A stretch of 64,000 bases of DNA from a virus. This document shows, one piece after another, positions 1-7,043 of this stretch. The translations under genes and the position numbers were made by a program. The notes under the pieces were generated by a model. That model did no database searches and was not told where the DNA came from. It saw only the letters and a program-made list of their open reading frames with translations. The stretch lies in the IMG/VR virus record IMGVR_UViG_3300003324_000440, positions 1 through 64,000 of that record. One strand, written 5' to 3'. How positions within the stretch are numbered: position 1 is the first letter of the stretch; every line of letters begins with the position of its first letter.

Positions 1-99
1 CCCGCCATAGCCCGCCAGGGCCGCCGGGGTACGCCGGCAAGCGTCAAGGGCCGTCAGGGGCGTCACGGCCCTGCTAGGGCCGTCAAACGCGCGGTTCCG
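1..99. other. Left-edge noncoding DNA with phased CGTCA repeats
   Basis: No ORF is evident before the GTG at 100. The stretch holds four CGTCA copies at 42-46, 52-56, 61-65 and 81-85, spaced about one or two helical turns, and two near-identical GGGCCGTCA blocks. It lies just upstream of the terminase gene cluster, where cos/pac and TerS-binding sites usually sit, so a packaging site is possible. That is inference from position only. Confidence 0.35.
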
Positions 100-360
100 G
101 TGGAACCGACCCCCGTCGTCGACCTGGACGAGCGGCGCCGTCGCTACACCGGCCCGCTCCCCCACCCCGGCCAGTGGGCCACCGCCCCTTGCGGCTGCCG
201 CGGACCGGTCTGCCGCGCGCAGGGCGGCGAGTGGCCGGTCGTCGCCGTCCTGGTGCGGATGCCGTGCGCCATAGGCCACCCGGCCCGGGTGGGTGCCGGG
301 GTAATCGAACGGTGGCCGCCGCAGGCGCTCGCCTACGACGAGATGGCGGTGACGGCGTGA
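100..360 (+). CDS. Small hypothetical phage protein
   Basis: 86 residues from a GTG start. The middle carries Cys-Gly-Cys and a second Cys (about residues 31-38) and one more Cys near 56, which could bind a metal, but no family is recognised. The stop overlaps the next start as GTGA, so it is the first visible member of the rightward pre-terminase operon. Confidence 0.6.
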   Translation: MEPTPVVDLDERRRRYTGPLPHPGQWATAPCGCRGPVCRAQGGEWPVVAVLVRMPCAIGHPARVGAGVIERWPPQALAYDEMAVTA

Positions 361-779
361 GCGGCGACAGCGTGTGCGAAGCGCCAGGCCCGGTCGGAAC
401 CGGTGCGCTGATCGGTGGTCGCCCGTCCAGGGCTCGGTGCGCCTACCACATTGGTCACGAGGGTCCGCACTCGTGGAAAGCCTCGGCGAAAAGCGCCGGC
501 CCGATGCCGGCCCCACTCGACCCTGCAACCGTCGTCCTCGACATGGACGCGCTCACCGAGCGGCAGCGTGACGTCCTGTCGGCCATTGCGGTCGACGAGG
601 ACGGCGGCCACCCGTCCGCGGTGCTGCGGGTACTCGCCGAGAAGGGTCTGATCGTTGGCCGTGAGGTGCCTGTCGCGGGTTGGCCGCCGATGACCGTCAT
701 GCGGTGGCAGGTGCCGCTGCCGGTGCACATGCAGTGGGCCGCGTGGTGTTCGCGGCAGCCGGAGGTGGCTGATGACTAG
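357..779 (+). CDS. Hypothetical protein, winged-helix-like C-terminal half
   Basis: 140 residues. The GTG start is chosen because it overlaps the upstream stop as GTGA; longer in-frame forms would run through the upstream gene. The part after residue 60 (TERQRDVLSAIAVDEDGGH, then VLRVLAEKGLIVGRE) reads like a small winged-helix domain. An N-terminal Cys/His pair (RCAYHIGHEGPHSW) resembles the short zinc knuckles common in actinophage proteins. No specific function can be named. Confidence 0.65.
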   Translation: MSGDSVCEAPGPVGTGALIGGRPSRARCAYHIGHEGPHSWKASAKSAGPMPAPLDPATVVLDMDALTERQRDVLSAIAVDEDGGHPSAVLRVLAEKGLIVGREVPVAGWPPMTVMRWQVPLPVHMQWAAWCSRQPEVADD

Positions 780-993
780 CGCCGCAGTCGTTCGCCGCCC
801 TCCCGGCCGTGGCCAGGGTCTCGACGGTGCCGCCTGTCCGGAGCGTGCCGGGCTGGACCAGGGCTATACGTGGTCACCGCCGTGCCAGTCGATGTGCGTC
901 CGTTGCGGGCGGGTGACAGGTCGGCGGGACGGGGACGGGATGGCGTGGTGCGGAGGGGAACCGCCAGGGACAACGAAACCAGGGAGCACGTGA
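772..993 (+). CDS. Small zinc-ribbon-like protein
   Basis: 73 residues starting at an ATG that overlaps the upstream gene by 8 bases. Four cysteines (CQSMCVRCG followed by WCGG) make a probable treble-clef or zinc-ribbon fold. The stop at 991-993 overlaps the start of the terminase small subunit gene. Role unknown. Confidence 0.6.
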   Translation: MTSAAVVRRPPGRGQGLDGAACPERAGLDQGYTWSPPCQSMCVRCGRVTGRRDGDGMAWCGGEPPGTTKPGST

Positions 994-1544
994 TGGACGA
1001 GACGAGACCGCCCACCGGGGCAAACACTGGCCGGAGCAAGCGGGACGGCAAGGGCCGGTACACCCGGACCCAGGACTCTGCCGAACGGGACGCGAACGCT
1101 GCTCGCCTCCGAGCGGACGGCGCGAACTACGACGAGATCGCCCGCGAGATGGGCTACGGGAGCGCCGCGTCGGCATGGAAAGCCGTCGACCGTGCGCTGC
1201 GAGCGACGGTCGCCGAGCCGGCCGCACGGGTCCGGACGATCGAGCTGGCCCGACTGGACATCCTCCTGTGGGAGGCGTGGAAGGTGCTCCGTGCCCGGCA
1301 CATCGTGGTGAACCAGGGCCGTGTTGTTCTTGACCCGGACTCGGGGCAGCCGCTACATGACCACGGACCGGTGCTGCAGGCCATCGACCGCGTGTTGAAG
1401 ATCCAGGAGCGGCGGGCGCGGCTCCTCGGGCTGGACGCCCCGGTCAAGGTCGAGGCGATCACTGTGGACCAGATCGAGGCGGAGATCGCCCGGCTGGCGG
1501 CCGAGCTCGGCATGAACGACCCCCGGCCGTTGGTGGAGCCGTGA
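993..1544 (+). CDS. Terminase small subunit (TerS)
   Basis: 183 residues. Family knowledge: TerS binds the packaging site and loads the large terminase on DNA. The N-terminal region (about 25-70) contains a helix-turn-helix (LRADGANYDEIAREMGYGS) that would contact cos/pac. The C-terminal helical part carries RRARLLGLDAPVKVEA, typical of actinophage small terminases. I chose ATG 993 because it overlaps the upstream stop; a GTG lies immediately before it. The gene precedes TerL by about 4 kb, with accessory genes and a reversed resolvase between them. Confidence 0.8.
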   Translation: MDETRPPTGANTGRSKRDGKGRYTRTQDSAERDANAARLRADGANYDEIAREMGYGSAASAWKAVDRALRATVAEPAARVRTIELARLDILLWEAWKVLRARHIVVNQGRVVLDPDSGQPLHDHGPVLQAIDRVLKIQERRARLLGLDAPVKVEAITVDQIEAEIARLAAELGMNDPRPLVEP

Positions 1545-1801
1545 GCGTCCAGCATGCGCCGCTGTGTGACGCGGGCCGGTGTGCCCAGTTGGTGGAGGGG
1601 CTGGCGTTGGCGAAGCGGCGGATGGTCGACAGTCAGGGCGCCCAGTTGGCGGCGGTGTTGGCTGAGGTTGCCGAGGATGCGGAGTTGGGGTTGGACGGAC
1701 GGCAGCGCGAGGTGTGGCCCGCGGTGGTGACGCGGGCGGTCGGGCGGTTGTTTGGGTTGGCGGCGGAGCCGTCGAAGGTCATCGAAGGGAGTGCCGCATG
1801 A
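1541..1801 (+). CDS. Hypothetical helical protein
   Basis: 86 residues, GTG start in a GTGA overlap with the terminase small subunit gene, stop in an ATGA overlap with the next gene. Mostly helical by composition (KRRMVDSQGAQLAAVLAEV). It sits in the packaging operon; no family recognised. Confidence 0.6.
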   Translation: MSVQHAPLCDAGRCAQLVEGLALAKRRMVDSQGAQLAAVLAEVAEDAELGLDGRQREVWPAVVTRAVGRLFGLAAEPSKVIEGSAA

Positions 1802-2301
1802 GCGACGAGAGCCCACTGGACCGGTTGATCAACCACTACTCCGACGCGAACCTTGACGGTATCCGGTTCGAGCTGAGGACGCTGCGCCGTGAGTCGGAAT
1901 GGGCGCGGGCACAACTGCCGGTCCGTGAGGGTGACCGGGTCCGCATCGTCGTCGATGTGCCGGCTGGTCCGCCTCGTGCTCCTGGGTGGTACGCCTATCG
2001 GGAGGCGCTGCACGTAGGCGCTCTTGCGACCGTGAGGCGGGTCGCGCTCGGCGGCCGGGACGAACCACGGTGGTACGCCGATGTGGTGCTCGACCGTCAG
2101 TGGAGTGTCACCGAACCGTTGGGCGGCGGGGTCAAGCGGTACTGGCATGGTCCGTCCGCCGAGACGCCAGACGGGTACGAGATGCCGAGTAGTTACGACC
2201 AGGAGCACTACCCGGAGGGTCGCCGAGGCGTGTTTTCGCTGCGGCTGGAGTGGCTGGCTCGCGTCGAGTCGCAAGCAGGCCAGGGCGAGGCTGCGGCATG
2301 A
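1798..2301 (+). CDS. Hypothetical phage protein
   Basis: 167 residues. An N-terminal helix (residues 6-40) is followed by a beta-rich region with GDRVRIVVDVPAG and RWYADVVLDRQW, reminiscent of an SH3/OB-like barrel. It is translationally coupled on both sides by ATGA overlaps. Function unknown. Confidence 0.6.
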   Translation: MSDESPLDRLINHYSDANLDGIRFELRTLRRESEWARAQLPVREGDRVRIVVDVPAGPPRAPGWYAYREALHVGALATVRRVALGGRDEPRWYADVVLDRQWSVTEPLGGGVKRYWHGPSAETPDGYEMPSSYDQEHYPEGRRGVFSLRLEWLARVESQAGQGEAAA

Positions 2302-2459
2302 CCGGCGACGAGCTCGGCTGTATGGGTGACCCTCACTCGCCGTACCCGCACGACTGGCGCCGCGCTGGCACCTACGACGACGACATGACCCGGTACCGGT
2401 GCACGGACTGCGGTGCGGTGGAGGCGGTCGACGAGGACGAGTGGGGCGACGATGGCTGA
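2298..2459 (+). CDS. Tiny zinc-binding protein
   Basis: 53 residues. The start at ATG 2298 overlaps the upstream stop; a longer in-frame version would lie inside the upstream gene. It contains His-Asp-Trp followed by YRCTDCG, a pattern seen in many phage zinc-ribbon mini-proteins, and has a very acidic tail (VDEDEWGDDG). Role unknown. Confidence 0.55.
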   Translation: MTGDELGCMGDPHSPYPHDWRRAGTYDDDMTRYRCTDCGAVEAVDEDEWGDDG

Positions 2460-2796
2460 CCCGATGTCGGACGTGTTCGCGAACCTGCGGGCGGTCTTTC
2501 ATGCGGTCGACCGGGCGCCGTACCGGTACGAGCCGATGGTAGGTACGCCGCGGCAGATCGCGGCGGCCCGTGTGTTCCTGGCTCAGTCCGACCGCCGAGG
2601 TGAGTGGTCGGTCCGTTGGCCCGACGGGAACGGCGTCCAGCGCGAGCGCCGCTCCACGCTGACCGGCGTTCACCCGCTCGCCCGCGGTCTGGCTGCGCTG
2701 TGCGGCTGGGCTGAGGTGTGGCGCGACGGCTGGCAGGTCGCGACCTACAGCGAGAGCGTGCCGAGGGCGCTGGCGCGGGCGTCGCCTCAGACGTGA
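2452..2796 (+). CDS. Hypothetical phage protein
   Basis: 114 residues starting at an ATG that overlaps the preceding gene by 8 bases. It reads as a compact alpha/beta protein with a helix at TPRQIAAARVFLAQSDRRG. It is the last gene before a 99-base gap holding a GC-rich hairpin. Confidence 0.6.
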   Translation: MADPMSDVFANLRAVFHAVDRAPYRYEPMVGTPRQIAAARVFLAQSDRRGEWSVRWPDGNGVQRERRSTLTGVHPLARGLAALCGWAEVWRDGWQVATYSESVPRALARASPQT

Positions 2797-2798
2797 CA

Positions 2799-2828
2799 CG
2801 GCCCGGAGCCGCTCCCAGCCCCGGGCCG
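2799..2828. other. GC-rich hairpin in the gap after the first gene block
   Basis: CGGCCCGG (2799-2806) can pair with CCGGGCCG (2821-2828) around a 14-nt loop. No T-run follows, so it is at best a weak or Rho-assisted terminator, or an RNA-processing site, between two rightward gene blocks. Confidence 0.3.
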
Positions 2829-2895
2829 CCAACGCGGGCACCACACCGCTTCCTGGCAGTGATCATAGCGCCTGAACTGCGGAAACGGAGCCCCC

Positions 2896-3615
2896 ATGCC
2901 GGTACTCGACGACATCACGGAAGCCATCGAAGCCCTTTGCGACCCCCGCCAGCACAGCGAGCCCCGCTGGGAGTGGGACCACAACCGGCATCGGCAGCCA
3001 CTCAAGCCGTACAAGACCACCCAGCCCGGCCTGATCCAGCAGTTGCGCGACATGGCCGAGCCCGGCTGCGACGGCGAACCCGGCGGCAGGGGCGGCCCAG
3101 AGTCGGTGCCTGTTGCGATCGACGCCGTGAGCCTGCTCGCGGCGATCACGTTCGGTGCGAGGATGCGCGCCAGCCAGTGGGCTGTTGACCTCAGCCACCG
3201 CGTCACTGTCGAGGACTACCTTCGCGGCCTGGTCGGTGTGGTGGGGCGTCGGCCGTTCGACGACCAGCGGGTTCTGCGGTCCGAGCTCAGGTCGTGGACG
3301 TGGCAGGCGGAGATCATCACCGGGTGGCGGACCCCGCCGCGTGAACTGCCCGCGCCGTGCCCGCAGTGCGAGGGGCCGGTCGGCAGCCTGCTCGCCTACG
3401 CCGACCCGACGAACCCGCGTGCGAGGTGCCTGGCGTGCGGTGCGCGCTGGGCGGAGGTGCCGGAGCGGGACGAGGGGTCGATCCGGATCCTCGGTGAGCA
3501 CGTCAACGGGTACGCAGGCAAGTCGGTGGCGGAGCGGAAGCGGCTGCGCGCGGAGGCGGTCGCAGGCCGCCGTCGGCGCAACGGGGAGGTCGAGCCGGAA
3601 AGGTTGAGCGCGTGA
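2896..3615 (+). CDS. Phage protein with C-terminal zinc ribbon
   Basis: 239 residues from ATG 2896, about 99 bases after the previous gene. The N-terminal part begins MPVLDDITEAIEAL and contains a helical core. The second half has CPQCEGPV and RCLACGARW (about residues 155 and 176), a clear four-Cys zinc ribbon, then a basic tail (KRLRAEAVAGRRRRNG). Such proteins are common beside actinophage terminases and probably bind nucleic acid; the exact role is unknown. Confidence 0.7.
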   Translation: MPVLDDITEAIEALCDPRQHSEPRWEWDHNRHRQPLKPYKTTQPGLIQQLRDMAEPGCDGEPGGRGGPESVPVAIDAVSLLAAITFGARMRASQWAVDLSHRVTVEDYLRGLVGVVGRRPFDDQRVLRSELRSWTWQAEIITGWRTPPRELPAPCPQCEGPVGSLLAYADPTNPRARCLACGARWAEVPERDEGSIRILGEHVNGYAGKSVAERKRLRAEAVAGRRRRNGEVEPERLSA

Positions 3616-3971
3616 CGACCGCGATGCCTACGGATGTGCGGTGGCAGTACCAGGACGTGCCGCCCCGGACCCGCACCCGGCTGGCTGGCACGGACCTCGA
3701 GGTGGAGGTCCAGCCGGTCGCGGTCGTCGGGAACTGGGGCAGGCCGGGGTACCGGTTGTGTCGGGTCCGCTATGCCGTCGCGCGTTGGGTCGACCGCGGC
3801 CGGGGGTGGGCGTGGTTCCAGGTGCAGGTCGGGGAGACCGGGCCGATGGTGTCGCGGACGTGTTCGGTCGGCAAGCGAGACCCGTTCGGGGGTGGGCCGG
3901 TGGCGTCGACGGACGGGCGGGTGAAGGTGTGGCGGGTGGCTCAGGCGGGTATGGGCGCGTCCGCGAAGTAG
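3612..3971 (+). CDS. Hypothetical phage protein
   Basis: 119 residues, GTG start overlapping the upstream stop as GTGA. Beta-rich ([30 protein letters not shown]). Its last 31 bases overlap the 3' end of the oppositely oriented resolvase gene, so the two are convergent. Confidence 0.6.
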   Translation: MTTAMPTDVRWQYQDVPPRTRTRLAGTDLEVEVQPVAVVGNWGRPGYRLCRVRYAVARWVDRGRGWAWFQVQVGETGPMVSRTCSVGKRDPFGGGPVASTDGRVKVWRVAQAGMGASAK

Positions 3972-4537
3972 CGGTGCAGTGAGCCACGGGGGATGCCTGT
4001 CTTCGCCGTGATCTGGCTGAACGAGTGCCCCTGCCCCTTCAGCAGCCGGGCGTACTCGATCGCCGCGTCAGTGTGCGCGAGGGGGCGTCCGACGCGTCGT
4101 CCGTTCGCCAGTGCGACCGACCGGGCATGCGCCGCGCGTTCGGTGGTGAAGATGCGCTCCATTTCGGCGAACAACGCGAGCATGAGTACCGCGACCCGGC
4201 CCATGCCTTCGTCGGCGGTGTTGATGGGCAGCGGGTCGGCGATCGAGCGGACGTTGACGCCGCGCTCGTTCAGGTCGTGGACCAGGTTGAGTACCTCACG
4301 GAGGTTCCGGCCGAGCCGGTCGAGCGTGCAGACGACGACGGTGTCTCCGCTACGGACGTAGGCGAGGAGTTGGTTGAGGCCGTCGCGGTCGACGGTGGCG
4401 CCTGACTTCTTGTCGACGTACAGCCGGTCGTTGGGGATGCCGGCCTTGCTGAGGGCGTCGAGTTGGCGGTCGAGATGTTGCTGGGTGGTGGAGACGCGGG
4501 CGTAGCCGAGCTCCAGCCCGGTGGGTGTGGGGTTCAT
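3941..4537 (-). CDS. Small serine recombinase (resolvase/invertase)
   Basis: 198 residues, the normal size for the Tn3-resolvase/Hin group. The catalytic domain starts with YARVSTTQQ (nucleophile Ser16) and continues through [13 protein letters not shown] with the catalytic Arg residues, then the long E helix ([20 protein letters not shown]). Residues 165-192 form an HTH ([19 protein letters not shown]). Family knowledge: such enzymes resolve multimers or invert DNA. It is the only leftward gene among the first 29 kb, as if inserted. Multimer resolution of a circular prophage-plasmid is a reasonable inference. Confidence 0.88.
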   Translation of the reverse strand: MNPTPTGLELGYARVSTTQQHLDRQLDALSKAGIPNDRLYVDKKSGATVDRDGLNQLLAYVRSGDTVVVCTLDRLGRNLREVLNLVHDLNERGVNVRSIADPLPINTADEGMGRVAVLMLALFAEMERIFTTERAAHARSVALANGRRVGRPLAHTDAAIEYARLLKGQGHSFSQITAKTGIPRGSLHRYFADAPIPA

Positions 4538-4708
4538 GCATCCAAGCGTATCTGTTGTTTACGCTGTGACGTGGTTGCTGAACGGCGGTTGTGGAACAAG
4601 TACCGGAACGGATGACGAGCGCGGTGGGGCTTGCGGTCGCGATCATGGGCGCCTTGTTCCGGCTTGTTGAAACTGGAACAGGACGTCAAGACGGTTTGAG
4701 TGATCCGC

Positions 4709-4739
4709 TTGACGTACGTGGGGGTGATCATGCGATACT
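4709..4739 (+). promoter_or_regulatory. Candidate rightward promoter before the terminase/portal block
   Basis: TTGACG (4709-4714) lies 19 bases before GATACT (4734-4739), which is preceded by TGC (extended -10 type). It would drive the late operon beginning with the small gene at 5057 and TerL. The spacer is slightly long. Confidence 0.45.
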
Positions 4740-4775
4740 CCCGACCAATACAGAAGTCAGCAATAGCTGATCTTG

Positions 4776-4797
4776 AGCCCGGCCACCGCGCCGGGCT
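4776..4797 (+). other. Hairpin in the 5' leader of the late operon
   Basis: AGCCCGG (4776-4782) pairs with CCGGGCT (4791-4797) around an 8-nt loop, about 35 bases downstream of the candidate promoter. It could be an attenuator or transcript-stabilising hairpin. There is no T-run. Confidence 0.35.
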
Positions 4798-5056
4798 TCA
4801 CTGTCTCCGGCCTCTGTTGCCCCGGTCCCCACGACTGCGCGGGCTCGACGCCGGAAGGGCCCGGCAACGCGATGGGGGTGGCGCGGCCGGGCCCACAAAC
4901 TTCCCCGAGAGGCGGTGCACGGTGCGCTGCCACAACTGCGGCCACGACCTGGACCTTACGTCCGCCCTGGCCATCCTCGGCCGGGTCGTGACCATCCCGG
5001 TCCTCGACTGGCTCCGACACGCCGAACGCACGTCCACCTACCGACAGGAGATCATC

Positions 5057-5290
5057 ATGGCGAACTTCGAAGCGCTCAACGCGGCCGTGGCCGGGCTCGG
5101 CACCGCCATCGCCGAGGCCGTGGCCCGGATCGACGCCGACTTCCAGGCGCTCAAGGACATCCTCGCGAACGACTCGGCCGACCAGGCCGCGGTGGACGCG
5201 GCGACGGCCCAGGTCCAGGCGTCGATCGACGCGCTCAACGCGATCGACCCCGACCCAAGCAACCCGCCGTCGGTCGAGCCGACCCCGTAG
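5057..5290 (+). CDS. Small helical protein
   Basis: 77 residues. The ATG at 5057 is chosen because ACAGGAG stands 6 bases upstream. The body is one long amphipathic helix region (ALNAAVAGLGTAIAEAVARI, then FQALKDILAN) with a Pro-rich tail, like many small phage coiled-coil proteins. An in-frame extension from GTG 4922, with its own AGAGGCGG, would add a CHNCGHD motif. Function unknown. Confidence 0.6.
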   Translation: MANFEALNAAVAGLGTAIAEAVARIDADFQALKDILANDSADQAAVDAATAQVQASIDALNAIDPDPSNPPSVEPTP

Positions 5291-5441
5291 AGTCTCGGGC
5301 CGCCCGGTCAGCCTCCCCGCCCCGGGCGATCCGTCGAGCCACCGACCGTCCACACCGGTCGTTGTGGGTGGGGAAGATGCCTGGGGCGCGGCGTAGCTGA
5401 GGGGCCGCCGCGTCCCGGGCAACCTAACCTGAGGGGGAACC

Positions 5442-5507
5442 GTGCTGGCCATCAACATCTGCGTGAGCATCAGCGTGTACCTCGGCCACTGGTGCGGCTG
5501 GGGCTGA
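5442..5507 (+). CDS. Micro-ORF of 21 codons upstream of TerL
   Basis: GTG start preceded by GAGGGGGAACC, one of the strongest ribosome-binding sites in the window. The peptide is hydrophobic with two Cys and two Trp (ends LGHWCGWG). It ends 55 bases before the TerL start, so it could be a leader peptide or a genuine micro-protein. No homology is claimed. Confidence 0.4.
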   Translation: MLAINICVSISVYLGHWCGWG

Positions 5508-5562
5508 CCGGACCGGGGCCGGTGGTCGATCCCCGCTGGCCCCAACCTCCGGAGGTGACGCG

Positions 5563-7032
5563 GTGACGCTCGCCCCGGAGATGATGCCGACACCGGCTGA
5601 GCGGGCGGCGTGGGCCGCGTGCCTTCAGCGAATGCAGCCGCCTCGACCTAACCCGTACCTGACTGACCCGGTCGGTTGGGTCCGCGACAGGCTCGGCGAG
5701 TTCCTCTGGTCGAAGCAACGCGAGATCGCCGAGTCCGTCCGCGACAACCGCCGCACCGCCGTCAAGTCCTGCCACAACGCCGGCAAGAGCAGGGTCGCGT
5801 CCCGGCTGGCCGCGTGGTGGCTCGACGCGCACCCGCCCGGCGAGGCGTTCGTCGTCAGCACAGCCCCCTCGTACCCGCAGGTGCACGCGATCCTGTGGGA
5901 GGAGATCCGCGGCGCCGCGAAGGTCGCCACCGCGCGGGGCACACCGTTGCCCGGCAGGGTGCTGCTCAGCGACCAGTGGAAGCTCGATGACGGCACGCTA
6001 GTCGGGTGGGGCCGCAAGCCGGCTGACACTGACGAGCACGGCTTCCAGGGCATCCACCGCCGGTACGTGCTGGTGCTGCTGGACGAGGCGTGCGGCATCC
6101 CCCGCCAGTTGTGGACCGCCGTCGAGGCGATCACCACGAACCTAGACTGCCGTATCCTCGCGATCGGCAACCCAGACGACCCGAACACCGAGTTCGCCGA
6201 CGTCTGCAAGCCCGGGTCCGGGTGGAACGTGGTCAAGGTCTCGGCGTTCGACACCCCGAACTTCACCGACGAGCCTGTACCGGACGCGCTGCACGCGCTG
6301 ATGCTGGACCCGGGCTGGGTCGAGGACAAGAAACGCCGCTGGGGCGAGACGTCACCGCGGTACGTGTCGAAGGTGCTGGGCGAGTTCCCGGACATCGGCG
6401 AGGACGTGCTGATACCGCCGTCGCTGATCGAGGCGGCGCAGCAGCGGACGTTGGAGCCCGGTCCGTACGGCATCCTCGGCGTTGACGTGGCCCGGTTCGG
6501 GTCGGACCGGTCGACGATCTACCTGCGGCGTGGTCCGGTGGTTCGGCTGGTCGACGAGCACGCGAAGGCGTCGACGACGGAGACGACCGGCCGGGTCGTG
6601 GTTGCGCAGCGGGACGCCGGGGCGGACGAGATCCGTGTGGATGGCGTCGGCGTTGGTGGCGGTGTGGTCGACCAGCTTGTGGAGCAGGGCTTCGCGGTGG
6701 TCGACATGCAGGCCGGCGCGCGAGCGTCAGACCCGGAGCACTTCCTGAACGCGCGGGCCGAGTGGGCGTGGGCTGTCCGCCAGCGGCTCGAGGACGGGGA
6801 CCTGGACCTGGACCCTGCTGACGACGAGCTTGCCGCGCAGTTGGGTGCGATCAAGTACCGGTACACGTCCCGTGGGCAGGTCCAGATCGAGTCCAAAGAC
6901 GACATGAAGAAACGCGGCCTGCCGAGCCCCGACCGGGCTGACGCGGTGATCCTGACCGCCGCCGCGACGCCGTTGCCGGCGCAGGTTGTCGAGGACGAGG
7001 ACTGGGACGAGTACGTTATCTCGAGCGTTTGA
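5563..7032 (+). CDS. terL: Terminase large subunit (TerL)
   Basis: 489 residues, normal for the family. TerL is the ATP-driven packaging motor with a nuclease that cuts concatemeric DNA. The ATPase domain has Walker A KSCHNAGKS (68-76) and Walker B VLVLLDEA (about 169-176). The RNase-H-like nuclease domain starts at GILGVDVARFGSD (D308), with a second acidic motif DEIRVDGVGVG (about 355) and DRADAVILTAA near 460. The GTG start has GGAGGTGACGCG just upstream. The portal gene follows directly, as usual. Confidence 0.95.
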   Translation: MTLAPEMMPTPAERAAWAACLQRMQPPRPNPYLTDPVGWVRDRLGEFLWSKQREIAESVRDNRRTAVKSCHNAGKSRVASRLAAWWLDAHPPGEAFVVSTAPSYPQVHAILWEEIRGAAKVATARGTPLPGRVLLSDQWKLDDGTLVGWGRKPADTDEHGFQGIHRRYVLVLLDEACGIPRQLWTAVEAITTNLDCRILAIGNPDDPNTEFADVCKPGSGWNVVKVSAFDTPNFTDEPVPDALHALMLDPGWVEDKKRRWGETSPRYVSKVLGEFPDIGEDVLIPPSLIEAAQQRTLEPGPYGILGVDVARFGSDRSTIYLRRGPVVRLVDEHAKASTTETTGRVVVAQRDAGADEIRVDGVGVGGGVVDQLVEQGFAVVDMQAGARASDPEHFLNARAEWAWAVRQRLEDGDLDLDPADDELAAQLGAIKYRYTSRGQVQIESKDDMKKRGLPSPDRADAVILTAAATPLPAQVVEDEDWDEYVISSV

Positions 7033-7043
7033 GCGGGGGTCCG

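Larger units (their letters stand above)
4538..5056. other. Intergenic region upstream of the resolvase: possible res site, promoter, leader
   Basis: About 520 bases without a confident gene. Next to the resolvase start are inverted elements: GCGTA/TACGC (about 4547-4565), GGAACAAG (4593-4600) with CTTGTTCC (4653-4660), and a further TTGAAACTGGAAC element, a layout like a resolvase res site. A rightward promoter-like sequence (4709-4739) and a hairpin (4776-4797) follow. From GTG 4922 the frame is open and contains CHNCGHD and a hydrophobic stretch in frame with the gene at 5057, so that gene may have a 45-residue N-terminal extension. Confidence 0.4.

Noticed and set aside
1633-2844. 403-residue leftward frame over the terminase-region genes
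   Set aside because: Overlaps five coupled rightward genes and has no domain features.
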